Source of the DNA: Gemmatimonadaceae bacterium
GTDB taxonomy: Bacteria > Gemmatimonadota > Gemmatimonadetes > Gemmatimonadales > Gemmatimonadaceae
DNA: 64,000 bases
Direction of reading: 5' to 3'
NCBI GenBank assembly: GCA_030647905.1
Contig: JAUSJA010000008.1
Location: 124,001 to 188,000 of the forward strand
Shown here: positions 27,744-36,808 of the stretch, in pieces
How the letters are laid out: every line of letters starts with the position of its first letter
Position numbering within the stretch: position 1 is the stretch's first letter
Program-made: the position numbers and the translations under genes
Notes under the pieces: generated by a model
What the model was told of the DNA's origin: nothing
Database searches by the model: none
What the model saw: only the letters and a program-made list of their open reading frames with translations

Positions 27744-28777
27744 ACGATGTCGCGAAGACGCGCCGGCAGGGAATCAATCAGGTTCTTGAGATCGGCGGAT
27801 CGGTCCGTCGTCGTCACCAGCGTCAGCCCTCCTCTCGTAACCACGACCAGATCCGATACGCCGTACAGAACGACCGTGCTGCCTTCCGCATGGACGACGT
27901 TGCCGGTTGCGTCGAGCGCGTGAACGTCGCCGCTCACGACATTGCCGTTGGAATCTTCCGGCTTTACCCGGCGAAGAGCGCCCCACGTCCCGACATCGTC
28001 CCATCCGAAATCTCCGGTCACGACACGGATGCGTCCGCTTCGCTCCAGAACACCGACGTCAACCGAAACCGGCTCGACGGCGTCGAAAAACGCCGGCAGT
28101 CCATCGTCGGAATGTCGCGCGAGCGCGTCGGATACCTCGGGCGTCAGCGATCTGACCTCGGAAAGAAAGTCGCCGACGCGCCACGCGAAGATCCCGGTGT
28201 TCCACAGATATCCCTCGTGAACCATCCACTCCGCGCGCGCTCTGTCCGGCTTCTCGACGAATCGGGTAACAGATCGCGCGCCGCTCTCGGTCTCCGGGCC
28301 GGGCTGGATGTATCCGAACCCGGGGTCAGGGCGGGTAGGTACGACGCCAACGGTAACGAGTGCCTGCTCCATGAGCGCGACACGCTCCGCCGCCAAAAGC
28401 GCGTCTCTGAATGCGGCATCGTCGGCGATCGCCCAATCGGCGTGGACGCAGATCATCGTCGCCTCGGACCCGCTGCGGCGCTCTATCTCTCTCGCGGCCC
28501 ACGTCAATGCGGCTGCAGTCCCCGCTGGCTTCGGCTCGGCGATGATGTTGGCCGGCGGAAGAGAAGGCGCGACCGCGGAGACCGCGCTGGCCAGCGACGC
28601 ACTCGTCAGAACCAGAGTTCGCTCGGGCGGAACGATGTCCCCGAGCCTGCCAATCGTGTTCGAGAGGAGCGGCTCATCGTTGACCAGAGGAAGAAGCTGC
28701 TTCGGACGCGTCAGCGTGCTGAGAGGCCAGAAGCGGGAGCCAACGCCCCCCGCGAGAATTACAGCCCACCTAGTCAT
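27740..28777 (-). CDS. manC: Mannose-1-phosphate guanylyltransferase
   Basis: This 345-residue enzyme makes GDP-mannose from mannose-1-phosphate and GTP for glycans. The N-terminal pyrophosphorylase motif LAGGVGSRFWPLSTLTRPKQ and the later FVEKPDRARAEWM, YLWNTGIFAWRV and GDFGWDDVGTWGAL are diagnostic. It lacks the C-terminal isomerase domain of bifunctional ManC/AlgA. The frame is open upstream, but the ATG at 28777 is correct for the motif position and overlaps the response regulator by 8 nt. Confidence 0.92.
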   Translation of the reverse strand: MTRWAVILAGGVGSRFWPLSTLTRPKQLLPLVNDEPLLSNTIGRLGDIVPPERTLVLTSASLASAVSAVAPSLPPANIIAEPKPAGTAAALTWAAREIERRSGSEATMICVHADWAIADDAAFRDALLAAERVALMEQALVTVGVVPTRPDPGFGYIQPGPETESGARSVTRFVEKPDRARAEWMVHEGYLWNTGIFAWRVGDFLSEVRSLTPEVSDALARHSDDGLPAFFDAVEPVSVDVGVLERSGRIRVVTGDFGWDDVGTWGALRRVKPEDSNGNVVSGDVHALDATGNVVHAEGSTVVLYGVSDLVVVTRGGLTLVTTTDRSADLKNLIDSLPARLRDIV

Positions 28778-29192
28778 TGGATTCACCTGCGGAATCGTCG
28801 CTCGCCACACCCGTGAGCTTCGCGATGAGCGCGTACAGCTTCTTCGGGCTGAACGGCTTGGTGAGGAAGTCGGTCGCGCCGCTCTTGCGGGCTTCTCGCT
28901 CGTATTCTTCCTCGCCCGCGGCAGTGAGAATGATGCATGGCAGGTCCCTCCAGCGCGGACTCGAGCGAATGCGGTCGAGAACATCGAGGCCGCTCAAGCG
29001 GGGCATCATGAGGTCGAGCACCACGAGGTCTATTCTGTCCTCCTGCTCAAGGATGTCCACCGCTTCCTGTCCGTCGAATGCGAGCGTCACCCGGAACGGA
29101 CCCTGCTCCATCTTGATCTTGATTATTCGCCCGATGTGTGCCTCGTCGTCGGCGACGAGAACGTGGCGCTCTTCCACTCCAGTATCGGTCAT
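28770..29192 (-). CDS. Stand-alone response regulator receiver protein
   Basis: The 140-residue protein is a single receiver domain with acidic pair D15-D16 (LVADDE), phospho-acceptor D60 (LVVLDLMMP), T90 (ILTAAG) and K112 (TKPF). No output domain is present, so it must act through a partner protein. It lies between the roadblock protein and manC. The single receiver plus roadblock pairing recalls Mgl/gliding or polarity systems, but no GTPase is beside it. No cognate kinase is adjacent; a histidine kinase lies about 2.4 kb away on the other strand. Confidence 0.92.
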   Translation of the reverse strand: MTDTGVEERHVLVADDEAHIGRIIKIKMEQGPFRVTLAFDGQEAVDILEQEDRIDLVVLDLMMPRLSGLDVLDRIRSSPRWRDLPCIILTAAGEEEYEREARKSGATDFLTKPFSPKKLYALIAKLTGVASDDSAGESND

Positions 29193-29198
29193 GCCGCG

Positions 29199-29552
29199 CT
29201 AGAAAAGACGGGCGATGGATTCGCGATGCCGGCGGACGTCGTAAAGGAGGCTGCCCAGGTCGGCCGACCTCGATGTCAGCACGCAGAGCAGGGCGTCGTC
29301 CCCGACAGATGAGACGACGGCGTATCCGTTCTCCTGCTCGATCAGGGCGATGCGCATCTCGCCCCTGCCCGTCGTCGCACCGATCTCGTCTGCGGAAGCA
29401 ACGATTCCGGGAACTCGCGCTGCCAAACCTTCCGCGTCGAGGCTGGTTGCGCACTGGCTGTCGATCAGCAATCCGTCGCGGCCGAGGACCACGACGGCCT
29501 CGATGCCGGGCCGGTTTCGGATGGCGACTGTCAGGTCGCGAATGCTCGGCAT
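29199..29552 (-). CDS. Roadblock/LC7 domain protein
   Basis: A 117-residue single-domain roadblock/LC7 protein (MglB-like fold). Typical features are GIEAVVVLGRDGLLIDSQ in the first strand pair and NGYAVVSSVGDDALLCVLTS in the later sheet. Such proteins dimerise and often regulate small Ras-like GTPases. The ATG at 29552 is favoured, with GGAG 8 nt upstream; a TTG immediately before is also in frame. It heads the minus-strand operon ending at the GlmU-like gene, facing a divergent lipoprotein gene. Confidence 0.85.
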   Translation of the reverse strand: MPSIRDLTVAIRNRPGIEAVVVLGRDGLLIDSQCATSLDAEGLAARVPGIVASADEIGATTGRGEMRIALIEQENGYAVVSSVGDDALLCVLTSRSADLGSLLYDVRRHRESIARLF

Positions 29553-29601
29553 CAAGGCTCCGTGGAAAGTATTGCGAATCTGGAGATCCCATGAAATCTA
29601 G

Positions 29602-29619
29602 TCAAGCGTATTCGCTTGA
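29602..29619. promoter_or_regulatory. 7-bp perfect inverted repeat between divergent genes
   Basis: Arms TCAAGCG (29602-29608) and CGCTTGA (29613-29619) surround a 4-bp centre. The right arm overlaps the -35 box of the plus-strand promoter, and the left arm overlaps a TTGACT on the minus strand, so the site could be a shared operator. Confidence 0.45.
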
Positions 29620-29644
29620 ACTGCCACGAGTTACAGGGTATTAT
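29616..29644 (+). promoter_or_regulatory. Promoter of the lipoprotein-serS unit
   Basis: TTGAAC (29616-29621) and TATTAT (29639-29644) are separated by exactly 17 bp. Transcription would begin near 29651, about 40 nt upstream of the lipoprotein start. Confidence 0.7.
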
Positions 29645-29689
29645 CGAAACCGGGGCGACTCTGTCGTCCCACTTCCCTTAATGCAGGTT

Positions 29690-30265
29690 ATGAATCCTCG
29701 CAGATTGGCGTTGGCGTTAATCGCCAGCGCATCCGTCCTGTCGGCTTGCGGCGATCCCGCGTCGCTCCGCGCCGCGCTGCCTACGGTCCAGGACGTATAT
29801 ACGGTATTCGCCCTCACCGGCACGCCAGCGGCGTATCCAAGCGGAATCAACACGTACATCAGGTCGGCGATGCGTGTGGACGGAAACGGCAATTTCGATG
29901 TCGCCTTCGATCTGGATGCCGCCGGGCGCGTGATCGTGCTGCCGGTACAGAAGGTGGTCAGCTTGCTCTCCGGCACGAGGAAGGTGGGCATCAGAAAAGT
30001 CGCCGGAACGTTCGCCGAGGTGACGCTGGCGCCGAGCGGCACATATGCTGACTCCGTCGTCGTCGCCTCTCGGGGCGACATCGTCGTTGTCCAGGCCGTG
30101 CGCAACGGCTCCGGCGATGCCTGCCAGTTCAACATCTCACCCTACATCTACACCAAGATGCTGATCGACTCGGTCGCCATGGCAACGCGCACTATCGTCG
30201 TGCAGACCGTGCTCGACCCCAATTGCGGCTTCCGCTCGTTCGAATCGGGCGTACCGGCGAAGTAG
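29690..30265 (+). CDS. Putative lipoprotein of unknown function
   Basis: The 191-residue product begins MNPRRLALALIASASVLSAC, a clear lipoprotein signal with the lipobox Cys at residue 20. The mature part is beta-rich (AAGRVIVLPVQKVVSLLSG, GTYADSVVVASRGDIVVVQA) and has two Cys near the C-terminus (DACQFN, PNCGF) that could form a disulfide. I recognise no family. The ATG at 29690 was chosen; 29681 is an in-frame alternative. It lies 3 nt upstream of serS, with which it is probably co-transcribed. Confidence 0.75.
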   Translation: MNPRRLALALIASASVLSACGDPASLRAALPTVQDVYTVFALTGTPAAYPSGINTYIRSAMRVDGNGNFDVAFDLDAAGRVIVLPVQKVVSLLSGTRKVGIRKVAGTFAEVTLAPSGTYADSVVVASRGDIVVVQAVRNGSGDACQFNISPYIYTKMLIDSVAMATRTIVVQTVLDPNCGFRSFESGVPAK

Positions 30266-30268
30266 AAA

Positions 30269-31543
30269 ATGCACGATCTGCGCATGGTCCGGGAGCATAT
30301 CGAAGTGCTTCGTGACGGCATGCGCCGTCGCGGCAAGCTCGACGCGCTCGCCCCGGTAATCGACCGCGCCCAGCAGGTAGACACTGAGCGCCGCGGCCTG
30401 ATCCAGGCTGTCGAAGAGAGAAAGGGCGCCCGCAACAGCATCAGCCAGGAAGTCGCCCGCCGCAAGCGAGCCGGTGAGAATGCGGACGAGCTTCTCGCAC
30501 AATCTCGCACTCTGGGCGAAGAGATCGCGCGTCTCGAGGGTGAGCTTGCGATTCTGGAATCCGAGCTCGAGCGGGCGCTGCTCGAGATTCCGAACATCAC
30601 CCTTCCGGACGTTCCGGAGGGCGGGGAGGAGAACAACCGGCACGTGCGTTCATGGGGATCTCCGCGGGACACGGCGGGACTCAAGCCCCATTGGGAGTTG
30701 GGCGTATCTCTGGGCCTCATAGACTTCGAGCGCGGCGCGAAGATCAGCGGTTCCGGCTTCATTGTTTTCCGCGGGAAGGGCGCGCGCCTCGTCCGCTCGC
30801 TGATGAACTTCATGCTCGATCTGCATACCGCCGAGCACGGATACGAGGAGACCTGGGTCCCCATCGTCGTGAACCGCGCGTCCATGACGGGAACGACGCA
30901 GCTCCCGAAGTTCGAGGACGACATGTACGCAATCCGGGATGAGGAGCTGTTCCTCATTCCCACAGCGGAGGTGCCGGTCACCAATCTTTACGCCGGTGAG
31001 ATTCTCGCTGCGGCCGACCTTCCGCGCGCGATGACGGCCTATACGCCGTGCTTCAGGCGGGAAGCTGGCGCGCACGGCAAGGACACGCGCGGCCTCATCC
31101 GTGTGCACGAATTCGACAAGGTCGAGCTGGTGCGCTACTCGACGCCCGAGACATCGTCCGACGAGCTCGAGCTTCTGACCGGACAGGCCGAGAAGGTTCT
31201 GCAGCTCCTCGGCCTTCCATATCGTGTCGTGCTTCTCTCCGCGGGCGACACCGGTTTTGGAAGCGCCAAGACGTACGATCTCGAGGTGTTCGCGCCGGGC
31301 GTGGGCGTCTGGCTGGAGGTGTCGTCCTGCAGTGTCTTCACCGATTTTCAGGCACGGCGCGCCAACATCCGCTACCGTCCCGCGGACGGCGGGAAGCCGA
31401 GATTTGTTCACACGCTGAACGGATCAGGAGTGGCTTTCCCGCGGGTGATCGCGGCAATCATCGAGCACTACCAGAATGCGGACGGCACAGTGGACGTTCC
31501 GGAAGTGCTGCGACCGTATCTGGGAACCGACCGGCTGAGCTGA
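30269..31543 (+). CDS. serS: Seryl-tRNA synthetase
   Basis: The 424-residue class II synthetase has the N-terminal coiled-coil arm that grips the tRNA-Ser variable arm (about residues 30-110), motif 2 CFRREAGAHGKDTRGLIRVH and a normal motif 3 region near GSGVAFPRVIAAIIE. SerS also charges tRNA-Sec with serine, so it supplies the first step for the selenocysteine tRNA encoded at 54.7 kb. It starts 3 nt after the lipoprotein stop. Confidence 0.97.
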   Translation: MHDLRMVREHIEVLRDGMRRRGKLDALAPVIDRAQQVDTERRGLIQAVEERKGARNSISQEVARRKRAGENADELLAQSRTLGEEIARLEGELAILESELERALLEIPNITLPDVPEGGEENNRHVRSWGSPRDTAGLKPHWELGVSLGLIDFERGAKISGSGFIVFRGKGARLVRSLMNFMLDLHTAEHGYEETWVPIVVNRASMTGTTQLPKFEDDMYAIRDEELFLIPTAEVPVTNLYAGEILAAADLPRAMTAYTPCFRREAGAHGKDTRGLIRVHEFDKVELVRYSTPETSSDELELLTGQAEKVLQLLGLPYRVVLLSAGDTGFGSAKTYDLEVFAPGVGVWLEVSSCSVFTDFQARRANIRYRPADGGKPRFVHTLNGSGVAFPRVIAAIIEHYQNADGTVDVPEVLRPYLGTDRLS

Positions 31544-31546
31544 GTC

Positions 31547-32689
31547 GTGCGTCGGCTCGCCCCGGTCACGCTGGTCTCGGTCTGCGTCGCCGCGCTGCTC
31601 GTCTGGTACGTCATCTACACACAGGGAGTCGTGCGTGAGTTGAGGCGCGAGGCGTCGCGGGTCGGCCTCATGTACGCGCGCGTGTACGACGGCCTCAACG
31701 ATCCCGGACCCGATGCTGCCACCACCGCGCTCCTCGGCCTTTCGCGCCACATCCGCGAGTCCGGAGTTCCGCTCATCATCACGGACTCCAAAGGAAATCC
31801 GACCGCCGCGGCAAACCTGCCGCGCGAGCTCCCCCTCGACTCGCCGGAGATTCGCGAGTTCGTGTCCGCGCTCGACCGGCAGAACCGCCCGATCGCCGGG
31901 GGCGACGCGGGGACGGTTCATTTCGGCAATACGCCGCTCGTGCGCGGGCTTCGGATCATCCCGCTGCTCCAGTCATTGCTGATTGGGATGTTCCTGCTCG
32001 CGGGCGCGTATGCCCTGCGCACCCGGGGCCGAGCCGACCGCGAGCAGATCTGGGCGGGAATGGCGCGTGAATCGGCGCACCAGCTGGGCACGCCGATCTC
32101 GAGCATGAGCGGATGGATCGAGCTTCTTCGCGAAGCTGGCGGGGATGCGATGACGGAGAGCGCGCTGGCGCACATGGACGGCGATCTCGAGCGTCTCAAG
32201 CGCGTCGCCAACCGATTCGAGAGGATCGGCAGGCCCCCGCGGAAGGAGAAGGTGGACATGGGAGATCTGGTCGAGCGTGTCGCGACCTATTTCCGTGCCC
32301 GCGTTCCCACTCTCGCGCAGCGGGTGACGGTGCGATCATCCCGTGGCGACGGGCCGCTGGTAGTGAGCGGTGACCCGGTACTTCTCGAATGGGCGATCGA
32401 ATCCCTCGCCAAGAATGCGATAGACGCGCTTGCCGGCCGCGATGGGCAGGTAGAGATGTCCGCCATGGCGCTGCCGGAAGGCCGCGTGCGGGTCCGGGTG
32501 AGCGACAACGGGCCGGGAGTGCCGCAAGAGCTCGGCAACAGGATCTTCGAGCCCGGCTTCAGCACCAAGGAACGTGGATGGGGTATCGGGCTTCCCCTGG
32601 CGCGGCGGATCGTGCGTGACAACCACGGCGGCGAGCTCGTGCTCACCCCGTCCGAACGCGGAGCAACATTCGATATTATCTTGAGTTGA
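31547..32689 (+). CDS. Sensor histidine kinase
   Basis: The 380-residue protein has an N-terminal membrane helix (about 5-25), an extracytoplasmic sensor region, a second helix near 140-160, a DHp helix with H178 (SAHQLGTPISSMSGWIELL) and a HATPase domain with N-box LAKNAIDALAG and G-boxes DNGPGVPQE and GWGIGLPLARRIV. The His is followed by QLGTP rather than ELRTP. No response regulator is adjacent on this strand. It starts at a GTG 3 nt after serS and overlaps the helicase in TGATG. Confidence 0.9.
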   Translation: MRRLAPVTLVSVCVAALLVWYVIYTQGVVRELRREASRVGLMYARVYDGLNDPGPDAATTALLGLSRHIRESGVPLIITDSKGNPTAAANLPRELPLDSPEIREFVSALDRQNRPIAGGDAGTVHFGNTPLVRGLRIIPLLQSLLIGMFLLAGAYALRTRGRADREQIWAGMARESAHQLGTPISSMSGWIELLREAGGDAMTESALAHMDGDLERLKRVANRFERIGRPPRKEKVDMGDLVERVATYFRARVPTLAQRVTVRSSRGDGPLVVSGDPVLLEWAIESLAKNAIDALAGRDGQVEMSAMALPEGRVRVRVSDNGPGVPQELGNRIFEPGFSTKERGWGIGLPLARRIVRDNHGGELVLTPSERGATFDIILS

Positions 32690-35013
32690 TGAATGAAACG
32701 CTGGATGCCACCGGGTCTTCCGCCTCTTCCGGTGATGCAGAGCCCCTCGCGCGGCTCAACCCTGCACAGCGCGAGGCCGTACTCCACTTCGAAGGCCCAC
32801 TTCTCGTAATAGCCGGCGCCGGCTCCGGCAAGACGCGCGTGCTGACCACGCGCATCGCGCGCCTGATTCAGCATCACGGAGTGGATCCGACTCGAATTCT
32901 GGCCGTCACCTTCACCAACAAGGCCGCGGGCGAGATGCGCCAGCGCATCGTGAAGCTGGTGGATTCCGATCTGAAGGGCATGTGGTGCGGAACGTTCCAC
33001 GCGATCGGCGCGCGCATGCTGCGCGCGAATGCGGCGTCTGTCGGCCGCACACCCAACTTCACGATCTACGACGAAGACGACACGCTCGGCGCGGTCAAGC
33101 GGGTCATGGAAAAGGTCGGTGTCTCCCCGAAGCAGTGGACACCGAAATCCATCGTCTCTCCGATCTCGGACGCGAAGAACGCACTCGTCACTCCTGCCGA
33201 GTACCAACAGGTCGCTCTGGATCCGCTGTCGCGCGCCGCTGCCGCCGTTTACGCCGCACTCGAGCCTGCGCTTCGCGCTGCAAATGCCGTGACCTTCGAT
33301 GACCTTCTCGTGCTGCCCGTACAGGTGCTTCGCGAGAACGCTCCCGTCCTGGACCGCTACCGGCAGAAGTTCCAGTTCATCCTGGTGGATGAATACCAGG
33401 ACACCAACCGCGCGCAGTTCCAGTTCATCAAGCTGCTCGGCGGCGGCCACGGCAATGTCTGCGTGGTAGGAGACGACGATCAGTCCATCTACGGCTGGCG
33501 CGGCGCGGATATTCGCAACATCCTCGACTTCGAGAAGGAATTCGCGTCGGCGCGCGTCGTGAAGCTCGAGGAGAACTATCGTTCTACTTCGTCCATCCTT
33601 GACGTCGCCAACGCCGCCATCAGCGCGAACGTCGGCCGTCGCGGAAAAACGCTTCGCTCAACAAAGCCCGGCGGTGAGAAGGCGACGCTTTATGCCACGC
33701 TCGACGAGCGCGACGAGGCAGACATGGTGGTGGACGAGATCCGTTCGCGCCAGGCGTCGGAGAAGCGCTCGCTCCGCGATTTCGCGATTCTCTATCGCAC
33801 CAACGCGCAGAGTCGTGCTCTCGAGGATGGGCTGAGAAAGAACGCCATTCCTTACCGGCTCGTGGGCGGAGTCCGGTTCTACGACAGAAAGGAGATTCGC
33901 GATCTGATGAGCTATCTCAAGCTCATCGCGAACCCTTCGGACAACGAAGCATTCCGCCGCGCGGTCTCGGTTCCCCGGCGCAAGCTCGGTGAGACTACCA
34001 TCGAGGCGCTCGGCGAGATCGCGACCCGTGCCGGCGTCAGCATGCTCGAAGCAGCGGGACGCGCCGATCTTCTCGACAGACTTCGCGGCGCCGCGCAGGC
34101 GGGGCTTCAGGAGTTCGCCGCGCTCATCCACCGGCTGCGCGACAGAGCGCGTGAAGCCAGCGTTGACGAGCTGCTTCGCGAGCTGGTGGACGCCATCCGC
34201 TATGGCGACTACCTGCAGGCCGACTCGCCGGAGACGGCACGGGACAGAAGCGAGAACGTCAGCGCGCTCATTGACGGCGCGGCCGAGACCGTCGTGGACG
34301 ATGGAGGCGAAGTCGGACTCACGCCGCTCGATCATTTTCTTCAGCGCGCCATGCTCGTCGCGCAGACAGACGCTCTCGATCCGAATGCGGACGCCGTGAG
34401 TCTGATGACGCTTCATAATGCCAAGGGGCTCGAGTATCCGGTCGTGTTCGTGACTGGTCTCGAGGACGGATTGTTCCCCGGCGCAAGCTCGATGGAGGAC
34501 GCGGATCGGTTGGAGGAGGAGCGTCGTCTTTTCTACGTCGGCATCACGCGTGCCGAGCGCAAGCTGTACCTCTCGTTTGCTGAGAGTCGCAGGCGAAACG
34601 GTCAGATGATGCAGTCCCTGCGGTCCCGCTTCCTGGGCGATATTCCCCCCGCCATGCTCGAGGAGAAAAAGACGCTCAAGCTCCGGTCGACCGGAAGGAT
34701 GACATTCTCGCGCGACGCGATGTCGCGCAACGAGGGATTCGGGCAGACCGCATGGCGTGGCGGGCCCTCCCGCCAGTCACACGAGGTTCCGGCGTGGCGC
34801 GGCTCGAAGGCAGCGGCCGTCGAGGCAGCCGATTCCGCGCCCGCCTATTTTTCCGGTGAGCGGATCCGGCACAGGCTCTTCGGCGGCGGACGCATCGAGG
34901 AAGTCTCCGGAACCGGCAGGGACGTGAAGGCCGTAATCGAATTCGACGATGCCAACGTCGGACGCAAGACTATCAAACTGGCATACACAACTCTGGAGCG
35001 GGGACAGGGCTGA
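32689..35013 (+). CDS. pcrA: PcrA/UvrD-type ATP-dependent DNA helicase
   Basis: The 774-residue superfamily 1A helicase unwinds DNA 3' to 5' in repair and replication restart. Motifs are Walker A G43-A-G-S-G-K-T49 with Q-motif LNPAQREAV, motif II LVDEYQDTNRAQF, motif III VVGDDDQSIYGWRGAD, motif IV EENYRSTSSIL, motif V LMTLHNAKGLEYPVVF and motif VI YVGITRAERKLYL. The last 110 residues form the less conserved tail with a Tudor-like end. The ATG at 32689 overlaps the kinase stop. The PcrA name is preferred over UvrD on length, but both are possible. Confidence 0.93.
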   Translation: MNETLDATGSSASSGDAEPLARLNPAQREAVLHFEGPLLVIAGAGSGKTRVLTTRIARLIQHHGVDPTRILAVTFTNKAAGEMRQRIVKLVDSDLKGMWCGTFHAIGARMLRANAASVGRTPNFTIYDEDDTLGAVKRVMEKVGVSPKQWTPKSIVSPISDAKNALVTPAEYQQVALDPLSRAAAAVYAALEPALRAANAVTFDDLLVLPVQVLRENAPVLDRYRQKFQFILVDEYQDTNRAQFQFIKLLGGGHGNVCVVGDDDQSIYGWRGADIRNILDFEKEFASARVVKLEENYRSTSSILDVANAAISANVGRRGKTLRSTKPGGEKATLYATLDERDEADMVVDEIRSRQASEKRSLRDFAILYRTNAQSRALEDGLRKNAIPYRLVGGVRFYDRKEIRDLMSYLKLIANPSDNEAFRRAVSVPRRKLGETTIEALGEIATRAGVSMLEAAGRADLLDRLRGAAQAGLQEFAALIHRLRDRAREASVDELLRELVDAIRYGDYLQADSPETARDRSENVSALIDGAAETVVDDGGEVGLTPLDHFLQRAMLVAQTDALDPNADAVSLMTLHNAKGLEYPVVFVTGLEDGLFPGASSMEDADRLEEERRLFYVGITRAERKLYLSFAESRRRNGQMMQSLRSRFLGDIPPAMLEEKKTLKLRSTGRMTFSRDAMSRNEGFGQTAWRGGPSRQSHEVPAWRGSKAAAVEAADSAPAYFSGERIRHRLFGGGRIEEVSGTGRDVKAVIEFDDANVGRKTIKLAYTTLERGQG

Positions 35014-35327
35014 TGGCTGTCACACACGATGACGTGCGCCACGTCGCGGAGCTCGCGCGGCTGGGAGTGGACGAGGACCGCCTCGACCACCTCGTCGCCG
35101 AGCTCAACGGCATCCTCGAACATATGGACGTGCTGTCGCAGGTTGACACGACGGAGAGCGAGAAGACGATCTCCGCGCCGACCGAGTGCACTCCCCTCCG
35201 CTCCGATTCGAGCGGCCCGATCCCTCTGCTGTCACCTCTCGAGAGCTTCGCCGCATCCATGCGCGACAGACTCTTTCTCGTGCCGCGACTCGCGACTCAC
35301 GAGGACGACGCCGGCCGCACACCATGA
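35013..35327 (+). CDS. gatC: Aspartyl/glutamyl-tRNA amidotransferase subunit C
   Basis: GatC is the small belt subunit that stabilises GatA-GatB in the amidotransferase making Gln-tRNA and/or Asn-tRNA from misacylated Glu- or Asp-tRNA. The 104-residue protein has the family opening DDVRHVAELARLGVDEDRLD and HMDVLSQVDT. It overlaps pcrA by one base (TGATG) and gatA by 4 nt, giving gatC-gatA-gatB as a coupled unit. Confidence 0.93.
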   Translation: MAVTHDDVRHVAELARLGVDEDRLDHLVAELNGILEHMDVLSQVDTTESEKTISAPTECTPLRSDSSGPIPLLSPLESFAASMRDRLFLVPRLATHEDDAGRTP

Positions 35328-36808
35328 ATACGTCCGAATTTGCATCTCTTCGGGCGACAGCGATTGCGGCGCGTGTCGGGGATGGCAGCCTCGCGCCGGC
35401 GGATGTCGTGCAGGCCAGCTTCGCGCGCGCCGCTGTAGCGGGCGCCGGTCGCGACGAGCTCAACATGATTCTGTGGAGCGATCGCGATCAGGCGCTTCGC
35501 GACGCCGCCGGGCTTGCCGAGGGCATGGCCCGCGCGGGAACCGGCGGCCGGCTCGCCGGTGTGCCCATCGCCCTCAAGGACAACATCGCCACGCTTTCGC
35601 TGCCGACTACCTGCGCGTCGAAGATCCTCGCCGGCTACGTCAGCCCGTACGAAGCGACCGCGGTGACGCGGCTCCGCGAAGCCGGGGCGATAGTCGTTGC
35701 GAAAACCAACATGGACGAGTTCGCGATGGGCTCGTCCACTGAGAACAGTGCGTACGGACCGGCGAGAAACCCGCACGACATCCGGCGCGTTACTGGCGGC
35801 TCTTCGGGCGGATCGGCGGCGGCGGTGGCTTCCGGCATCACCCCGATTGCTCTCGGATCGGAGACGGGCGGATCGGTCAGACAGCCCGCGGCTTTCTGCG
35901 GCGTAGTGGGAGTGAAGCCGACATACGGCCGCGTCAGCCGCTACGGCCTCGTCGCATTCGCGTCTTCCCTCGACCAGATCGGCACGTTTGCCGCGAATGT
36001 GGACGATGCGGCGCTCGCTACGGAGATCATCGCCGGCGTCGATCCGAAGGACTCGACGAGCTCTTCGGTCACGGTCGGATCTTACCGCGACCAGTTCCTC
36101 TCCATCGCCAGCTCTCCGGCTCCGCTCGACGGCCTCACGATCGGTGTGCCGGAGGAATACTTCCCGGAAAATCTCGATGCCGGCATTCGTCGTCAGTGTG
36201 AGCGGGCGATAGATGCGCTCAAGTCGGTCGGCGCAAAGGTCGTGGACGTCAAGCTGCCCCACACGAGCCTGGCGATACCCGTCTACTACATCGTTGCGCC
36301 CGCCGAGGCGTCGTCCAACCTCGCGCGCTTCGATGGAGTGCGCTACGGCCATCGCTCGTCTCGCGGTTCGACTCTTCGCGAGATGTTCGCCGAGACCCGG
36401 TCAGAGGGATTCGGGCCCGAGGTGACGCGCCGCATTCTGCTTGGAACTTACGTGCTCTCGGCGGGCTACTACGACGCCTATTACCGGAAAGCGCAGGCAG
36501 TGCGCGCGCTGATCACGCGCGATTTCGGAAACGTGTTTGGAACCGGCATCCACGCGCTGTTCACGCCGACTACGCCGACCACGGCGTTTTCGATCGGCGC
36601 GGTCACCGATCCATACGAGATGTACCTGAGCGACATCTTCACTGTCACCGCGAACCTCGCGGGCGTACCGGCAATGTCAATTCCGATCGGTAGGGAAGGC
36701 GGATTGCCCGTCGGCGGGCAGATCATCGCCGGCCATTTTGCCGAGTCCACGATGTTCCGCGTTGCATACGCGCTCGAGGCGGCACTCGGCGGGGAGGCGC
36801 ACAAGTGA
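35324..36808 (+). CDS. gatA: Aspartyl/glutamyl-tRNA amidotransferase subunit A
   Basis: GatA is the amidase subunit that releases ammonia from glutamine. The 494-residue product shows the catalytic Lys in GVPIALKDNI, the cis-Ser region and nucleophile in TGGSSGGSAAAVASGI, and the GSETGGSVRQPAAFCGVVG block. The frame is open upstream, but the ATG at 35324 overlapping gatC gives the usual N-terminus. Length is normal. Confidence 0.96.
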   Translation: MNTSEFASLRATAIAARVGDGSLAPADVVQASFARAAVAGAGRDELNMILWSDRDQALRDAAGLAEGMARAGTGGRLAGVPIALKDNIATLSLPTTCASKILAGYVSPYEATAVTRLREAGAIVVAKTNMDEFAMGSSTENSAYGPARNPHDIRRVTGGSSGGSAAAVASGITPIALGSETGGSVRQPAAFCGVVGVKPTYGRVSRYGLVAFASSLDQIGTFAANVDDAALATEIIAGVDPKDSTSSSVTVGSYRDQFLSIASSPAPLDGLTIGVPEEYFPENLDAGIRRQCERAIDALKSVGAKVVDVKLPHTSLAIPVYYIVAPAEASSNLARFDGVRYGHRSSRGSTLREMFAETRSEGFGPEVTRRILLGTYVLSAGYYDAYYRKAQAVRALITRDFGNVFGTGIHALFTPTTPTTAFSIGAVTDPYEMYLSDIFTVTANLAGVPAMSIPIGREGGLPVGGQIIAGHFAESTMFRVAYALEAALGGEAHK

